64,000 nucleotides of DNA from Parelaphostrongylus tenuis. Lineage: Eukaryota; Nematoda; Chromadorea; Rhabditida; Metastrongylidae. A program made the position numbers and the translations under genes. Positions 23,801-33,875 of the stretch are shown here, piece by piece; positions within the stretch are counted from its first letter, which is position 1, and each line of letters begins with the position of its first letter. Under the pieces are notes generated by a model that was not told the origin of the DNA, searched no databases, and worked only from the letters and a program-made list of their open reading frames with translations. Where the stretch lies: the NCBI GenBank assembly GCA_019055375.1, contig JAHQIW010000835.1:1-64000 (forward strand). The letters are read 5' to 3'.

Positions 23801-26800
23801 TCAGGACGAAGCGTCTTCGTGATCAAAATTGCCGTTTTTGAATCGCTCAAACCATCTGCCCACAGACGATTTTGTCACCATACCAGCACTTTTACCCTCA
23901 TTAGTTTCATCCACGGTTCTCCAGTAGTAGCGGATCAACACACGCAAATCATACTGATCATTAAGTTATGGGAGCTGGACTTTAGAAACTAGATAGATAT
24001 TTACAGAAATATCAATGAAAAGCGACACAAAGATGTCAAAAAAATGAAACTGTCAAAATCTCCCAAAACTTTTTGCTCAACCTAATAACATTGCCAATTT
24101 CTTCGTAGCGCATCACCTAACATTTTTAGTAAAACCTCGCATAGAGAAGATGCCTGATTTTACGAAAAAGGAGGGCGAAGAAGTTGAAGTTGTATGTCGA
24201 TATAGTGGAGAAGATATCGCTGCTGTTAAGTTTGTCTATGGATCAGAGGAGTATTCGGTAAGCTTCGACGAGTCCCCGTCTCTTCAATCACTTGTTTAAA
24301 CGTAACGTGTCTTTTTAGGTGGTCAGTGCTACTGAGGTAGAGGAAGTCGAGAACAAAGTTCAGAGCAGTGATGATGAGCGACGCCTTGTTAGTACGAATG
24401 ACATTGCTGCCGATCATGATGAAGATGATGAAGAAAAGGAAGAAAACGCCAGAATCAAGCGGGTACTATCTATGTATCTAATTGTTCAATCTAAATTATC
24501 TTATGAATGTGTTTTAAGATGGCGCTTATCGGAAAAAAGATAAAAAGAGGCTCTTACTTCCGTGCACGAATTAGTGAGAGTAAGGTTTATCTACATCCCT
24601 CTTGGCACACATGGTTTTGCGTTTCTTCCGGAACGCTTCCCTTCTTTTATGAAAGTAATACGATTTCACAGTAAATTGGTACGACTCTAATAATGCTACT
24701 GTTATCTCACTTAGAAGAGATTTTAGTTCGAAGAAGATGTGACATCAGAGCGCCTCAGTGTGAGAGCTGAGGAAAATGCTCTTATACTACGAATTCGAAA
24801 TCTTAGTCTATTGGATGCTGGCAAGTACAAATGTGCTGTGTCAAACCGAGCCGGATGGACAGAGCGAGTATTTCACATAGCTATCACTCGTGAGGATTAT
24901 TTTCAGTCTTTCCGAGTAATTCCTATCCTGTGGTACATGTCGTTATCTAATGTGTGTCTCCAGATCCACCCGTTTATCGACGAGCTTCTGATGACATTAT
25001 TCGATCCTTTGATGGAAATACGGCCCAAATTTTTTGCGAAGTATCTGCTGTACCGGATCCACTCTGGACATGGCAAAGAGATGGAAGCGAGGTGATATTC
25101 CGGTCCTCACTTTTGACCAGTACATTCGGCCAACTACTGCTTTTGCAGCTTGAAGCTGACGGCTCATCTATAATTGTCGACAGCAAAGGTGGTGTGACAA
25201 AGTTAATTCTACAGAATAGAAATGGACAAAATTATGGAAAATACACGTGTAAGGCTGACAATGGTGTTGGAACTTTGAGAAATCTGCAGATGTAATCAGA
25301 GTTGGTGAGTGATAATTCAGTAGACGACTAAAAAGTGCTGTATGGAATAGTTGTATCAGTAATGAGTAAATTTTCTAGTGGCTCCTTCTGTTCCTCAAGG
25401 CATTGACTGCAAGAAACGCCTTTACCCTAATTATGGAAAGTGTTCTATAAATAGCGAGTTGTACTATGATAAAGCGAGTCGACCGACTCGAGTAGAATTC
25501 CAGGTATTCTAATACTCGCTTTTTATTTTTGAGTCACTGACTGTCAACGACCTCAATGAGTGGTATATTTTAGATTCTCGAGAACACGGATCATGTTACA
25601 AATGACCTTAATTGGGATCAAGCCCGTGTGATTTCTATTCTCTTCGGTGAGGAAAAAGAGAACTTCTCACATGACTGATCCTTAGAAGCGAAGATTTTAG
25701 ATGGAAGTGAGATGTTGATGCGAAATCTAACACCCAATACTCAATACTATGTTCGAGCTCGAGCAGTCAACGAGGCGGGTAGCAGCGACTTCAGCCAGCT
25801 TGCTCTGTTGGAAACAACCGATCCATGGGGTAAATTTGATTTATAATCTGTGTAAAGAATGTAGATGTTATCTACAGAGGTGGGACTCGTTTTAGCACCT
25901 AAAAAGCCTGTTGGTCTTCGTATGGAATGTGGTAAAATATGTACCGTACATTGGGAAGAGTCCAACAATCATGGGTCGGCTATCATCGCTTATCGAGTTA
26001 CAGTTCAAGAATTCGCTGAAAATGATCACGAGGTCTCTTCATCATTTCTACTCCAAATACGTATTAATAAGTGCTAGTTGTTTTGTTTATCTATCTTTAT
26101 CACTATCGCAGAAAGAGTGATAACAGAACAGGAGCCTTGTTTGTGCAGTGTGGTTAGCACGTGTCCCCGGAAAGGGCTCGACACGCGTTCAACCCTCGCC
26201 CTAGGCTCAAAGTTTTACTTATCGATCAACATTACTGGAGATAAAACTCAACCCTTTGCGGACGGCAGCATCCATATCGCTAGTAGCCGTGATTTTCGTT
26301 CTTCAACAAAGGTTTCTTTCTTTATTTCGGGAGAAATGTTTCTTGTACTCATTTGGCAGACCATGATCTTTTCTACAAATTTGTAGACTTTTTGTGCATA
26401 TATGACTCCAGTGTGGAAAGAAAATTCTGAACTTAGTTGTATTTTCGTTCTCACAGGGCGTTATGAAAACCTTTTCGAAAACCAATTCACTTTCAAAATC
26501 ACCGAGATTTAAGCTGCCGAGTAAGCAGTTTAGTCCAATAATAAACGATCCCCAGACTATAGCTGAGGGGATAAGGCAAACCGAATGTGAAACATGGTTT
26601 TATTATGGTTACTGCAGCGTACTACAAAGGTCTTTTGAAAAACATACAAAATATGGGAATCCCCTGGATTTGAGCTTTTGATTATTACTTAAATTCTATG
26701 TAAAAATCTTTGTTTAGTGAAAAAAGACCTCTGGAAATGTGAGGGTCAAACTGACTATCATGTCCGCGAAAGGTTAAACGTTATATCGCTACTAAAAAAG

Positions 26801-28231
26801 GGTTTAATAAAGAGCTTCTGTCTATTACTTATATCTATTCTTAGAAACAAAATGTCGGAAATGCGTTTGTGGTAGAGGTTGGTGGTGATGAAACATCTCT
26901 CAAACTAACTCATATTCGCTCTCATACTTCTTATCGGATTTCTGTTGCTGCAATCAATGCAGTAGGTGCAGGAGAGGTCGAAGAGATTGAAGTTGATACT
27001 GATGGTAGGGTTATTCTCAGCCGTTTTCTTATTCTTCAATAAAATAACGCAATTTTCTTTATAGATTCTCCAGTGATTGCTTCTGCTGAGCTGTTCATGG
27101 TACCGAAGTTGCCACTCATTGTTGGAATCACACTATTCGTGATTCTCTTTGTTATCGATTTTATTTGTTACATAACCAGTAGTTGTGGTCTTATTGCGTG
27201 TTTCTGTATCAACTGTCTTGGACGAACTCCACGTGATCGAAAGGGCGATATGGAATCGGCCAGGTTAGTTAGGAACGATTCCCTTGGTTCGTCGTACTAC
27301 TGTAAATTACAATACATGCCACGTTTCAGAGGAGAAAACAACAAGCTGTTGGAGAACCAAGCTTCTAGGTAATGAGATCTATGTGAAATATCGAATACGT
27401 GCGCGTTTTGTGGTGGGTGAGTATGTGTTCACTAAGTCTGTCAATGGTCACTTGTTCTGAGATTTTTGTGCTAGAACCCGGTTGAAACTGCTAACCATGA
27501 CTTTAGCCTTAGTCGTCTCGTTCATGGAATGCTCTCACGTACACGTGGTAAGCAAGTGTGGAGCTTTACTATGATCGGTAGTACAAGAAATGTTGAAAAG
27601 ATAATTAATAGCAACCGTTGCGGTAAGGGGAAGGGGATGGTAATCTATCTCGTATTTCATTTGCCTTTACCTTCCGTTCGCAGATTTATTTGAGCTCTGA
27701 GATTATAAACATGCTTTTGATCATTCCGAAATCATCAGCTCGATTCTTTAGCGTGCGTCCAATGCTGCAAACTGCTCCGTTAACTACTAGAGTATGACTG
27801 ACGATGTGACTATCTTCAGGATACCCTTTTTTTCCATTTAACCTCGTAAGAACTACTGTATAGGTTCCATTTTCTTTTTTTCTTGCTACATTTTTTTTGC
27901 TTTTTTACATCATTCACTAATTTAGTCCTTCACTTCGAGACGTTGTTATTCTCTTCTCCATTTGTGCTTCTATCAAAAGCTGTCGTCGCTTAACAATCTT
28001 TGAATTTCTTCTCCTCTTAGACTTCATCAAGCGTCATTGGACGCCGTTCAATGCTTGTCTAGCCTATCCTATGACTTGCGGTGGCCAACTGATATAGCAA
28101 GTCAGTACTCAATTCTCCCAGGCAAATATAGCACCAATTCGTTGATCCCCGGTAGGATGGAAGGTCTGATGAGCCTTGACGACAAGATGGAACCATCGAC
28201 AAGGTGGGCGGCTCAGAGATGGGAGACCTGA
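14806..28231 (+). CDS. ncam-1: NCAM/Fasciclin II-like cell adhesion molecule, 20 exons
   Basis: The exons joined by eye are 14806-14854, 15604-15900, 16193-16327, 18505-18651, 18732-18853, 23182-23335, 24130-24257, 24319-24462, 24727-24889, 24964-25091, 25149-25304, 25379-25503, 25574-25646, 25686-25829, 25878-26060, 26112-26311, 26845-27004, 27065-27263, 27330-27368 and 28021-28231. All junctions are GT..AG and phases match, except exon 11 to 12, which needs one extra base. The product has a signal peptide, five Ig domains, two FN3 domains, one membrane helix and a short tail, about 985 aa. The juxtamembrane block IDFICYITSSCGLIACF matches vertebrate NCAM (VDITCYFLNKCGLL), which is the strongest family marker. 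Such proteins act at the cell surface in homophilic adhesion and axon guidance. Exon 20 and the 5' end are the least certain parts. Confidence 0.9.
15604..15900 (+). CDS. ncam-1: ncam-1 exon 2: Ig domain 1
   Basis: One exon carries a whole Ig domain. The first cysteine is in IVSCKV, the core Trp in VEWYKNGE, and the second cysteine in GGDYTCKADVSG (the D-x-G/A-x-Y-x-C pattern). It starts after TTCCAG and ends before GTAGGT, phase 1 to phase 1. Confidence 0.93.
16193..18651 (+). CDS. ncam-1: ncam-1 exons 3-4: Ig domain 2
   Basis: Exon 3 (16193-16327) gives the B-C strands (AEIVCNVEG, VFWQFNG). Exon 4 (18505-18651) gives LIIPAYDSKKDDGIYNCNA with the second cysteine. The 2.2-kb intron between them holds a TA-rich microsatellite, a foldback mariner MITE and a SINE fragment. 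Confidence 0.93.
16555..16700. repeat. TA/TATG microsatellite in ncam-1 intron 3
   Basis: Alternating TA with interspersed ACATG/ATACG motifs. Open frames here on both strands are low-complexity artefacts. Confidence 0.85.
16706..17295. mobile_element. Foldback mariner MITE, copy A (ncam-1 intron 3)
   Basis: Ends AGGTCGTTCTATGAG and, inverted, CTTATGAAACTACCCT. The left arm carries the 5' end of a bandit-like mariner: UTR, the start of the transposase (MEMSWEQICSLL) and the DNA-binding region to about the GRP linker. The right arm is the reverse complement of a shorter piece of the same 5' end. The two meet at the junction CCGTCC-ACAGGAAGCTCC, which recurs in the other copies. Confidence 0.85.
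17340..17730. repeat. SINE-like fragment in ncam-1 intron 3
   Basis: 17565-17725 shares blocks with the S2 SINEs at 36.5 and 61.7 kb (GAGATTGCAAG, AAGAAGACGAAGA, AAATACTGGGATC-like). 17345-17400 read on minus has weak A-box and B-box-like sequence. Degenerate. Confidence 0.4.
17745..17870. repeat. TACATG/TATG microsatellite
   Basis: Alternating ACATG and TATA units. The overlapping frames have the Tyr/His/Cys/Ile-rich composition expected from such repeats. Confidence 0.8.
18732..23335 (+). CDS. ncam-1: ncam-1 exons 5-6: Ig domain 3
   Basis: Exon 5 (18732-18853) has SAKLQCGAVGKPKPIYEWFDK. Exon 6 (23182-23335) has LLIIESLSENDAGEYKCVAS followed by NALGNSSR. This is an I-set Ig domain. The intron (18854-23181) is the largest of the gene, about 4.3 kb, and contains a foldback mariner MITE, pyrimidine tracts and a TA repeat. 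Confidence 0.94.
19140..19190. repeat. Pyrimidine tract in ncam-1 intron 5
   Basis: CTCTCTCCCTCTCTCCCCCT-type tract ending in CCCT repeats. A similar tract lies at 21058-21124. Confidence 0.8.
19600..20191. mobile_element. Foldback mariner MITE, copy B (ncam-1 intron 5)
   Basis: Same architecture as copy A: the long 5'-derived arm on the left (MELFWEQIRLLS-like, then the GENILEDQSSS block) and the short reversed arm on the right, ending GGAGTGACCTA. It is more diverged at the left tip. Confidence 0.8.
21282..21330. repeat. (TA)n microsatellite
   Basis: About 24 TA units with one interruption, in ncam-1 intron 5. Confidence 0.9.
21880..22660. repeat. Degenerate copy of a dispersed repeat
   Basis: Blocks such as TTATTCGATAGCT (also near 1510), TTTCGCACTCG and TATGCTATCAAATGG recur around 1.5-1.9, 6.6-7.5, 40.1-40.8 and 51.0-51.6 kb in similar order. 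No protein is encoded. Confidence 0.4.
23364..24085. mobile_element. Tc1/mariner-type MITE in ncam-1 intron 6
   Basis: Terminal inverted repeats of about 28 bp (GGTTGAGCAAAAAGTT, then TYTGRGARATTTT) with TA at both outer edges. The internal 670 bp shows no intact transposase. The element almost fills the 794-bp intron between exons 6 and 7. Confidence 0.82.
24130..24889 (+). CDS. ncam-1: ncam-1 exons 7-9: Ig domain 4 with acidic insert
   Basis: Exon 7 (24130-24257) has the first cysteine in VVCRYSGEDI but no core Trp (VKFVYG takes its place). Exon 8 (24319-24462, 48 codons, phase 0 at both ends) encodes a hydrophilic stretch with DHDEDDEEKEEN. Exon 9 (24727-24889) closes the fold with LRIRNLSLLDAGKYKCAVS. 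Because exon 8 is a whole number of codons in phase 0, it can be skipped without a frame change. Confidence 0.9.
24964..25304 (+). CDS. ncam-1: ncam-1 exons 10-11: Ig domain 5, with a stop in exon 11
   Basis: Exon 10 (24964-25091) has AQIFCEVSAVPDPLWTWQRDG. Exon 11 (25149-25304) has LILQNRNGQNYGKYTCKADN with the second cysteine. In this sequence the frame reaches TAA at 25293-25295 (after RNLQM). The last bases of the exon then make sense only one phase over, as VIRV joining APSVP of exon 12. One missing base near 25290 (biological or assembly) explains both facts. The 57-bp intron between the exons is itself an open frame. Confidence 0.85.
25379..25829 (+). CDS. ncam-1: ncam-1 exons 12-14: FN3 domain 1
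   Basis: Exon 12 is 25379-25503, exon 13 25574-25646 and exon 14 25686-25829. The proline-rich start (APSVPQGIDC) and the end (LTPNTQYYVRARAVNEAGSSDFS) are classic fibronectin type III strands. The intron between exons 13 and 14 is only 39 bp. It contains an in-frame TGA, so it must be removed. Confidence 0.88.
25878..27004 (+). CDS. ncam-1: ncam-1 exons 15-17: FN3 domain 2
   Basis: Exon 15 (25878-26060) begins APKKPVGLRMECG and has HWEESNNHGSAIIAYRVTV. I end it at GTATTA (26061), because a nearer GTCTCT donor breaks the phase. Exon 16 is 26112-26311. Exon 17 (26845-27004) has TSYRISVAAINAVGAGE, the FN3 F-G strands. Confidence 0.86.
27065..27368 (+). CDS. ncam-1: ncam-1 exons 18-19: transmembrane helix and tail
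   Basis: Exon 18 (27065-27263) encodes about 24 hydrophobic residues (from PLIVGITLFVILFVIDF), then a Cys-rich juxtamembrane block and a basic stop-transfer region (GRTPRDRKGDMES), all NCAM-like. Exon 19 (27330-27368) continues RGENNKLLENQAS. The 66-bp intron between them has no stop in frame and could be retained, adding 22 residues to the tail. Confidence 0.88.
28021..28231 (+). CDS. ncam-1: ncam-1 exon 20: predicted C-terminal exon
   Basis: A good acceptor (TTCTCCTCTTAG) is followed by a frame that fits the phase of exon 19. It runs 70 codons (LHQASLDAVQCLSSL ... STRWAAQRWET) to TGA at 28229-28231. I do not recognise the peptide; the assignment rests on phase and acceptor quality. A SINE begins about 5 bp after the stop. 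Confidence 0.55.
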
Positions 28232-28235
28232 AGTC

Positions 28236-28516
28236 CGCTTGTGCCGCAGTGCTTAGAGATGCACTGCGAAGTACATTTGGGCGATGGTCGATCTCACTCT
28301 CAAAGCTCATTAAGCCTTTCATCACTCCATGGTCAGCGATTTGGCGCCACATCTATCTGGTAAGGTGGATTATTGACTTGATACATCGATTGACCACCGC
28401 GAGCATAGTATAGGCTAGATATGCATTCAGTCACGATGCTCGATGAAGTCGAATGTATGACGCATCCCTCGAAGATTGATCAACGCCGAAGGCTTTATCC
28501 TTATGTTCTTATGTTT
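28236..28516 (+). mobile_element. tRNA-headed SINE S1, copy 1
   Basis: The head has an A-box-like GTGCCGCAGTGCTTAGAG and a B-box-like GGTCGATCTCAC. The body shares many blocks with 30236-30520 and 33465-33755 (TTGATACATCGATTGACC, GATCAACGCCGAAGGC). The tail is a TTATG-type simple repeat. It starts about 5 bp after the predicted ncam-1 stop. Confidence 0.72.
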
Positions 28517-28519
28517 TTC

Positions 28520-30235
28520 GTCAATTTTATGTGCTGTTATTTTCGCCCTCTAGTGAGGAACTGAGGTCGGGTCTATTTTGTTGTGTCAGTTCACTTAATA
28601 CGTTAAGCAATATTTCTGAAATGTTGCATATGATTTATAAATTCATTCATTTCCTCATGTAGAATACGAATTGTCTGGCAAGGAGGTAACTTTATCTTGT
28701 GAAGATTACTGGTTTTGTGTTTATATGATGACGATTACATGAAGTTTCGAACATGTATCTGTAAAGAAATCACTGAGAAGTGAACAACGTACCGAAACAT
28801 GTGAACGTGGCGAAAACTCGGTGAAGTGAGCAATTTTGATAAGTGGATGATAAAAATAGAGGTACATAGATAAGTCACGTGACTAGTATGACGTTTTTTC
28901 TAAAATGTCCACTGGTTTTGAATGTGGTGATGATATGAATTATCGGTAAGGCATCTAGTAGTTGAGGAAATTTTGTGAGAAGCACGCCTTCGCTAGCGAA
29001 AATAGGAGTGGTCATCCATGCAGCGACACGCTAACGCTTGAAGAACCTGAACAGATACATCTCAATCACTACACTGGGCGAGTCGCCTTGTTTACCTCGA
29101 CGAACACAAGATGTTTTCTGATGAAGTGGCACTAGTGAATTAAACACCACGGGCGACTGTCCTCGTATAGAACATTTGTGATGGATTCCGAGATCCACCT
29201 AAAAGTTTCGTCTTGCGATTGCTAAGTCACGTCGAGATAGCAAGTGTATTAGGGAACAAATTAGTTTCGAATCTTACCAATTCCATGCTCTCTGCGCCAC
29301 CATCGGGATCTTCGTCTGAATCACGTCGTAGAATTTGGATCTATAGAAAAAAAAAAACTAAAAAGAATAAGCGATATGATATGTTGGACAAAACTCGTTC
29401 AGGATTTTATATAAAATTTCCCTAACATGTCTGTTTGAGGGTAGAGGTTGTGTTATTTTAATACTGAGCTTCGGTACCTGATTCGGTTCGATTGGTGTAT
29501 GACAAGGAGACACTGCATCTTCAGAAATGATGGCGAATCGGCTATCTGACGGAGGGTACATCTGATATTCAGTTTCGTCAAATTGTCCACGCATCTGTAA
29601 ATCGTGTAGAGCAAATTTGAACTCGCAATGAAATCACATTGGTTATTCTCATAATAGGATATGTCGCAAGTTATAGTCATTTTTAATGCTTTATGATTCC
29701 AACCATTGCTTCATGGAGGGGTACCTTTGAAAGGCGCATAAATTTAGCTTCCCACTGAGATTGGTCATGAATAAAACGACAAGAATCGTTTCCTAGGTTT
29801 CGAATCATGACGATTATGAACTTTGATGGAATTTGATCTCAACGTTTTTCCATATAGACAAATTGAAAAATTGCGTGCAAATTCGGAGGTAACGCAATTT
29901 TCAGAACTTCGACTTTTCAGTGCCGTTATGATTCTTAAGATCTTATAAGAAGATTTCATGACTGAAAGCGGTTATGAATAGCGTAACCGCAAAACTGCAG
30001 GTTGGTTCTATTACCTCTGGTCTAGCTATGCTATTTTTCGAATTGAAAATGTGAATTCATCCCTGAGCGTTATTGGGTTGCTCAGCGACAGCAAGCGGAA
30101 GTCATTTTACAGTTTATACATGCAAAAACAGCTCGACCAAAATCTTATGGATTATTGCGCTGTATTCATATGACACTGAGCAAGTTAATTTATCCAAATC
30201 AACTCTACTCTTCGATACTTTGTCAAAATATCTCA
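28520..30235. other. Gene-free stretch between SINE copies
   Basis: No gene, RNA or element identified; frames are short and lack motifs. Confidence 0.4.
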
Positions 30236-30520
30236 AAAATGCGTGCAGTGCAGTAGCTAGAAGTGCCATGCAATACACACGTGGTCTTTGGTTCGAATCA
30301 GGCTCTGGATTCAGCAGATCTTTAGAGATAGGAAAGTTGATGCACGATTTGCCTGGAAGGACAGCACCATTGAAATTATACATCAAAAGGCCACCGTAAG
30401 TCACTGCATAGGTCAGGTATGCATTCAATTTCCTTTAACAATGTTTGATGAAAATGATGCCATAGTTCATCCTACAGAGATCGCTCAACGTCGAGAGCCT
30501 AATCCTTTGTTCCTTCACTC
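30236..30520 (+). mobile_element. tRNA-headed SINE S1, copy 2
   Basis: The head has CAGTGCAGTAGCTAGAAGTG and a clear B-box TGGTTCGAATCA. The body and tail (TATGCATTCAATTTCC, GATCGCTCAACGTCGAG) follow the same order as copies 1 and 3. Diverged. Confidence 0.68.
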
Positions 30521-31502
30521 AAATTCAGCGATTTTTCCTGGACACGTCATTCTTTTAGCTTTAGCATTTTTTTAACTTATTTTTGTATTACGAAAATTGT
30601 ATTCAAAACACATTACACCTACTATGCAGTGGAGAGAAAGGACTGATTGTTTTACGTTATGTTGGCCATAAAAGAGGAACACATTACGATTTTTTTCTTT
30701 ACAAATTTAATTGTTATTCTACGACGGTTCTCTCTGAGATTCGCAGTCAAGCCGTGTTGCGAGGCTACATAGCACAATACCAGATTGTCGAGATAAACGA
30801 TTGAACGTTAATAACAGTGACCTTGTCGACATGATGGACGCCTACCTCTGCTTTATCTGCTCAACACGTATACGTTCTGTACGAATGCAGATGTATTCTT
30901 TTAGCATGAGTGGTTGTTTTCGTAAATATAGATTGTACTGTAAACGATTTTAACACAAATCTGCAATTGAGTGACTGGAAATATATGGCGAGTGAGTCAA
31001 AGTTTCCTCCAAAAATATGCCCTGAGTTACTTTAAGTGAGGATGATACGACTCCATGGATATATCTAGTTTCCTACGACAGAGTTCGACGAGCTGTCAAT
31101 GAGCAGTTCACTTCAAAAGCGATATAACATAATTCCTCATTTCATTGACCCCGAATATGTCGTCGATGTGGTGATATTGCGGAGGTGCGATCTCATCAGA
31201 CTGATCAAGAAATGAGATATCGCACATCACAAGCCGTTCATGGCAGTGAAGGAAAGTTGATTCTGAGAACATGGGATCGAAAAGAGGTCGATGCAAGCAG
31301 CGTTTCAAATTGCATGTTTGTGGCTGAAAAAATGGAAAATATTGCCTGTCTTGATGGTCTTTGTTGCTAACGCCTGCAGTATAAAATAAAAAAGTTGGCA
31401 TTTTATATTGGAACCGGTGAATTTCTAAGATCTTGTTTTTTGCAGAATCATCTTGGGCAATTCGTTGGTTCAAGTGATGATCTTTTATGAAGACACCTAT
31501 AC

Positions 31503-31684
31503 TATAGCAAACCTCCCAACGGAGTTTTGCTATCTTTTCGGGAATTACATGATAATTTAGGCAGCGCAAATGGTCTACGACCTTAGAGAGCAAGTGGTAT
31601 CGCAGAGGCTCGAGGACCTTAGACAGTGGTCCAAGTGACAAGGGCGGCACCCAGCTGCCACCAACCTCAACAGTCAGTTCGATC
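31503..31684. repeat. Dispersed repeat R1, copy 2
   Basis: Same orientation and extent as 4386-4571, with the shared end CCACCAACCTCAACAG. The tRNA-like cluster that follows copy 1 is missing here. Confidence 0.75.
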
Positions 31685-32082
31685 GCGGGTCATCATCCGA
31701 ACGGTCGTCTGACATCACCCGGACCACCTCACCTCAGTACATTGTCGATCCATTATTGCTCTCTCTAAACAACCTCGTTGTCTTGTAACTAATTACTTTC
31801 ATAAGGTTGCATTCATACAACTCAGATGAATTCAATAGATTTGTGAGCGGAACATAGTACTTCCGTGGCGGAGCAAAATCTTTTTGGCTATGCTCGACCC
31901 ATCACCGCGGTTTAGGGATTCTGCCCATATCTAATCACTAGCGACCCCACTGCTAACACTATATACTCACCCACTGGATCCCGCCGTCGGTGTTCTACTT
32001 GGGGGCGAACATAGCATTCCCAAATGGGCTCCGCCGCTTAGTCATGCTTCGACAATTACGAAACATCGTCAATTACAATAGC

Positions 32083-32215
32083 ATTGTCACTTGTCATAAC
32101 AATGTCAAATGCAATAACAATGTCATATGCAATAACATGATCACTTGATAACATCATCACTTACGATAACATCATCACCGTCAGCTACAATAACACCACT
32201 TGCCATAACACTGTC
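32083..32215. repeat. Imperfect 18-bp tandem repeat
   Basis: Units such as ATGTCAAATGCAATAACA and ATGTCATATGCAATAACA, grading into variants with TCATCACTTACGATAACA. Confidence 0.7.
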
Positions 32216-32283
32216 CTCGATACTCCTCATCAGTCGGTCACCCATATTCACTTACGCATATGTTCACATAACCATATGTCGTG

Positions 32284-32286
<3 letters not shown>

Positions 32287-32336
<50 letters not shown>

Positions 32337-32338
32337 TA
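32287..32338. repeat. (TA)n microsatellite
   Basis: About 25 TA units between the two 18-bp tandem arrays. Confidence 0.9.
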
Positions 32339-32374
32339 TTATTTATCATTTTAGTAATGCATGTATATTATAGG

Positions 32375-32460
32375 TTGTTTGGTTCTACCACATTGTTTGG
32401 TTCTACCACATTGTTTGGTACCACGCCATTGTTTGGTTCCATCCTATTGTTTGTTATAAC
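32375..32460. repeat. 18-bp tandem repeat, about 4.5 units
   Basis: Consensus TTGTTTGGTTCTACCACA. The first two units (32375-32410) are identical and the later ones carry substitutions. Confidence 0.85.
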
Positions 32461-33464
32461 CCATATAAACCACTGAACCTTCACAATACATTACAAATCC
32501 ACTGAACTACCACATAAATATTAGTACATCGGCTACAAACCTTTGCTACATATACCGTTGAGTGGGGCAGAAATGGTTTGCGATTATCGTAGTTTGTAAC
32601 ATTATTGTCTGAGTATGTAGTTGTCCTTAAGTTGATTACATCGTCAATAATTAAATGTTTCTTTTCTCAAAGTTTCTTCATTTCCCATAAAAAGAGTATT
32701 TTGTTCGAGAAATTATGGAAAGGCGCAAAAGACAGGTCTTGATGAGAGAAGAGTGTCTGTGCCGAGTAAAGCTCTAAGTTTACCTTTAACACACGTTCCG
32801 ACATTTCTGACTATTAGACAAAGATGACCGCCCTCCAACATCCAGGCGAAATAGTCACTGTATATCATATTGAGTAGCAAACTATGTTCCTGACGACCAC
32901 TCCGATTTTTAAGTTGTTTATTGTGTACACATAGTCGGCAATAAAAAATCGCACAACATTTACTCATACTGAGAACCCAACATCTGACAAATTTACCTCG
33001 ACCGTTGAGTGTGCGTAAAGAAAAATATCTTTACGAAAGGATTCGTACTTTAGGCACTTTAGGCGTTTAACAGAACGACTCCTTCTGTACAGATACTGGT
33101 GAAAAAGTCGCTACTATCAATGATTCACCTTAGATGATGCGTAGGAGATTTTTGGTGTTCAAAAAAGTACGGAGAGCATGGTGGAAGAAGGATAACTAGG
33201 AATCGCATTCATTTCTTGACTTCACGGTTCTTCTTACAAGCAATGTGAAAACGTTCCCAGCGTTGTCAAGAGCCCTATTGGACGATTGCCATACTACAAA
33301 CACACTGTTTCACCACTCAGAACGGTACGAACAAGAGAGGCGATACAAGATTTTTTATCACTAGGCGATCAAGGACGCTGCCTAAACCGTTGTGATGTCC
33401 AAAATTAGGTGGAACAAAGAGATGAAGTATTTTAGCACTAGCTATCACAGATGATATTGAATAA

Positions 33465-33755
33465 AAGGGCACGTCTGGCGCAGTGGTTGAAGGCTTTTGC
33501 GACACACGTCCTCAATGTTTCGATCCCAAGCCCAAGGCTCACGAAGCCTTCCATTTCTCCAAAGTCGGCAAATTGGTATCAGACTTACCAAATAAGATAG
33601 CAGCGCCGACTTGATACATTGGTGCACCACCGAGAGGCATTCTAAAGGCCACAAGTGTGTTCAGTCACCTTTAGCGCTGCCTGACAAAGTTGAATGCATT
33701 GAATGCATGGCGCCTCTCTCATGGGACGATCAACGTCGATAACTTTATCTCTTAT
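33465..33755 (+). mobile_element. tRNA-headed SINE S1, copy 3
   Basis: This has the best head of the family: A-box TGGCGCAGTGGTTGAAGG and B-box GTTTCGATCCC. The body contains TTGATACATTGGTGCACC and GACGATCAACGTCGA. The tail has TTATC-like repeats. Confidence 0.78.
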
Positions 33756-33875
33756 CATTTATTTATCATTGGTTGGCAAGTAGATAAGAGCGAATGACAC
33801 CGTTTCCTCGACTGAGTTCTTGGAAGCAGATTTGAAAAAATAGATTTTCGATATTGCCTGAAGGAGCGACACTCA

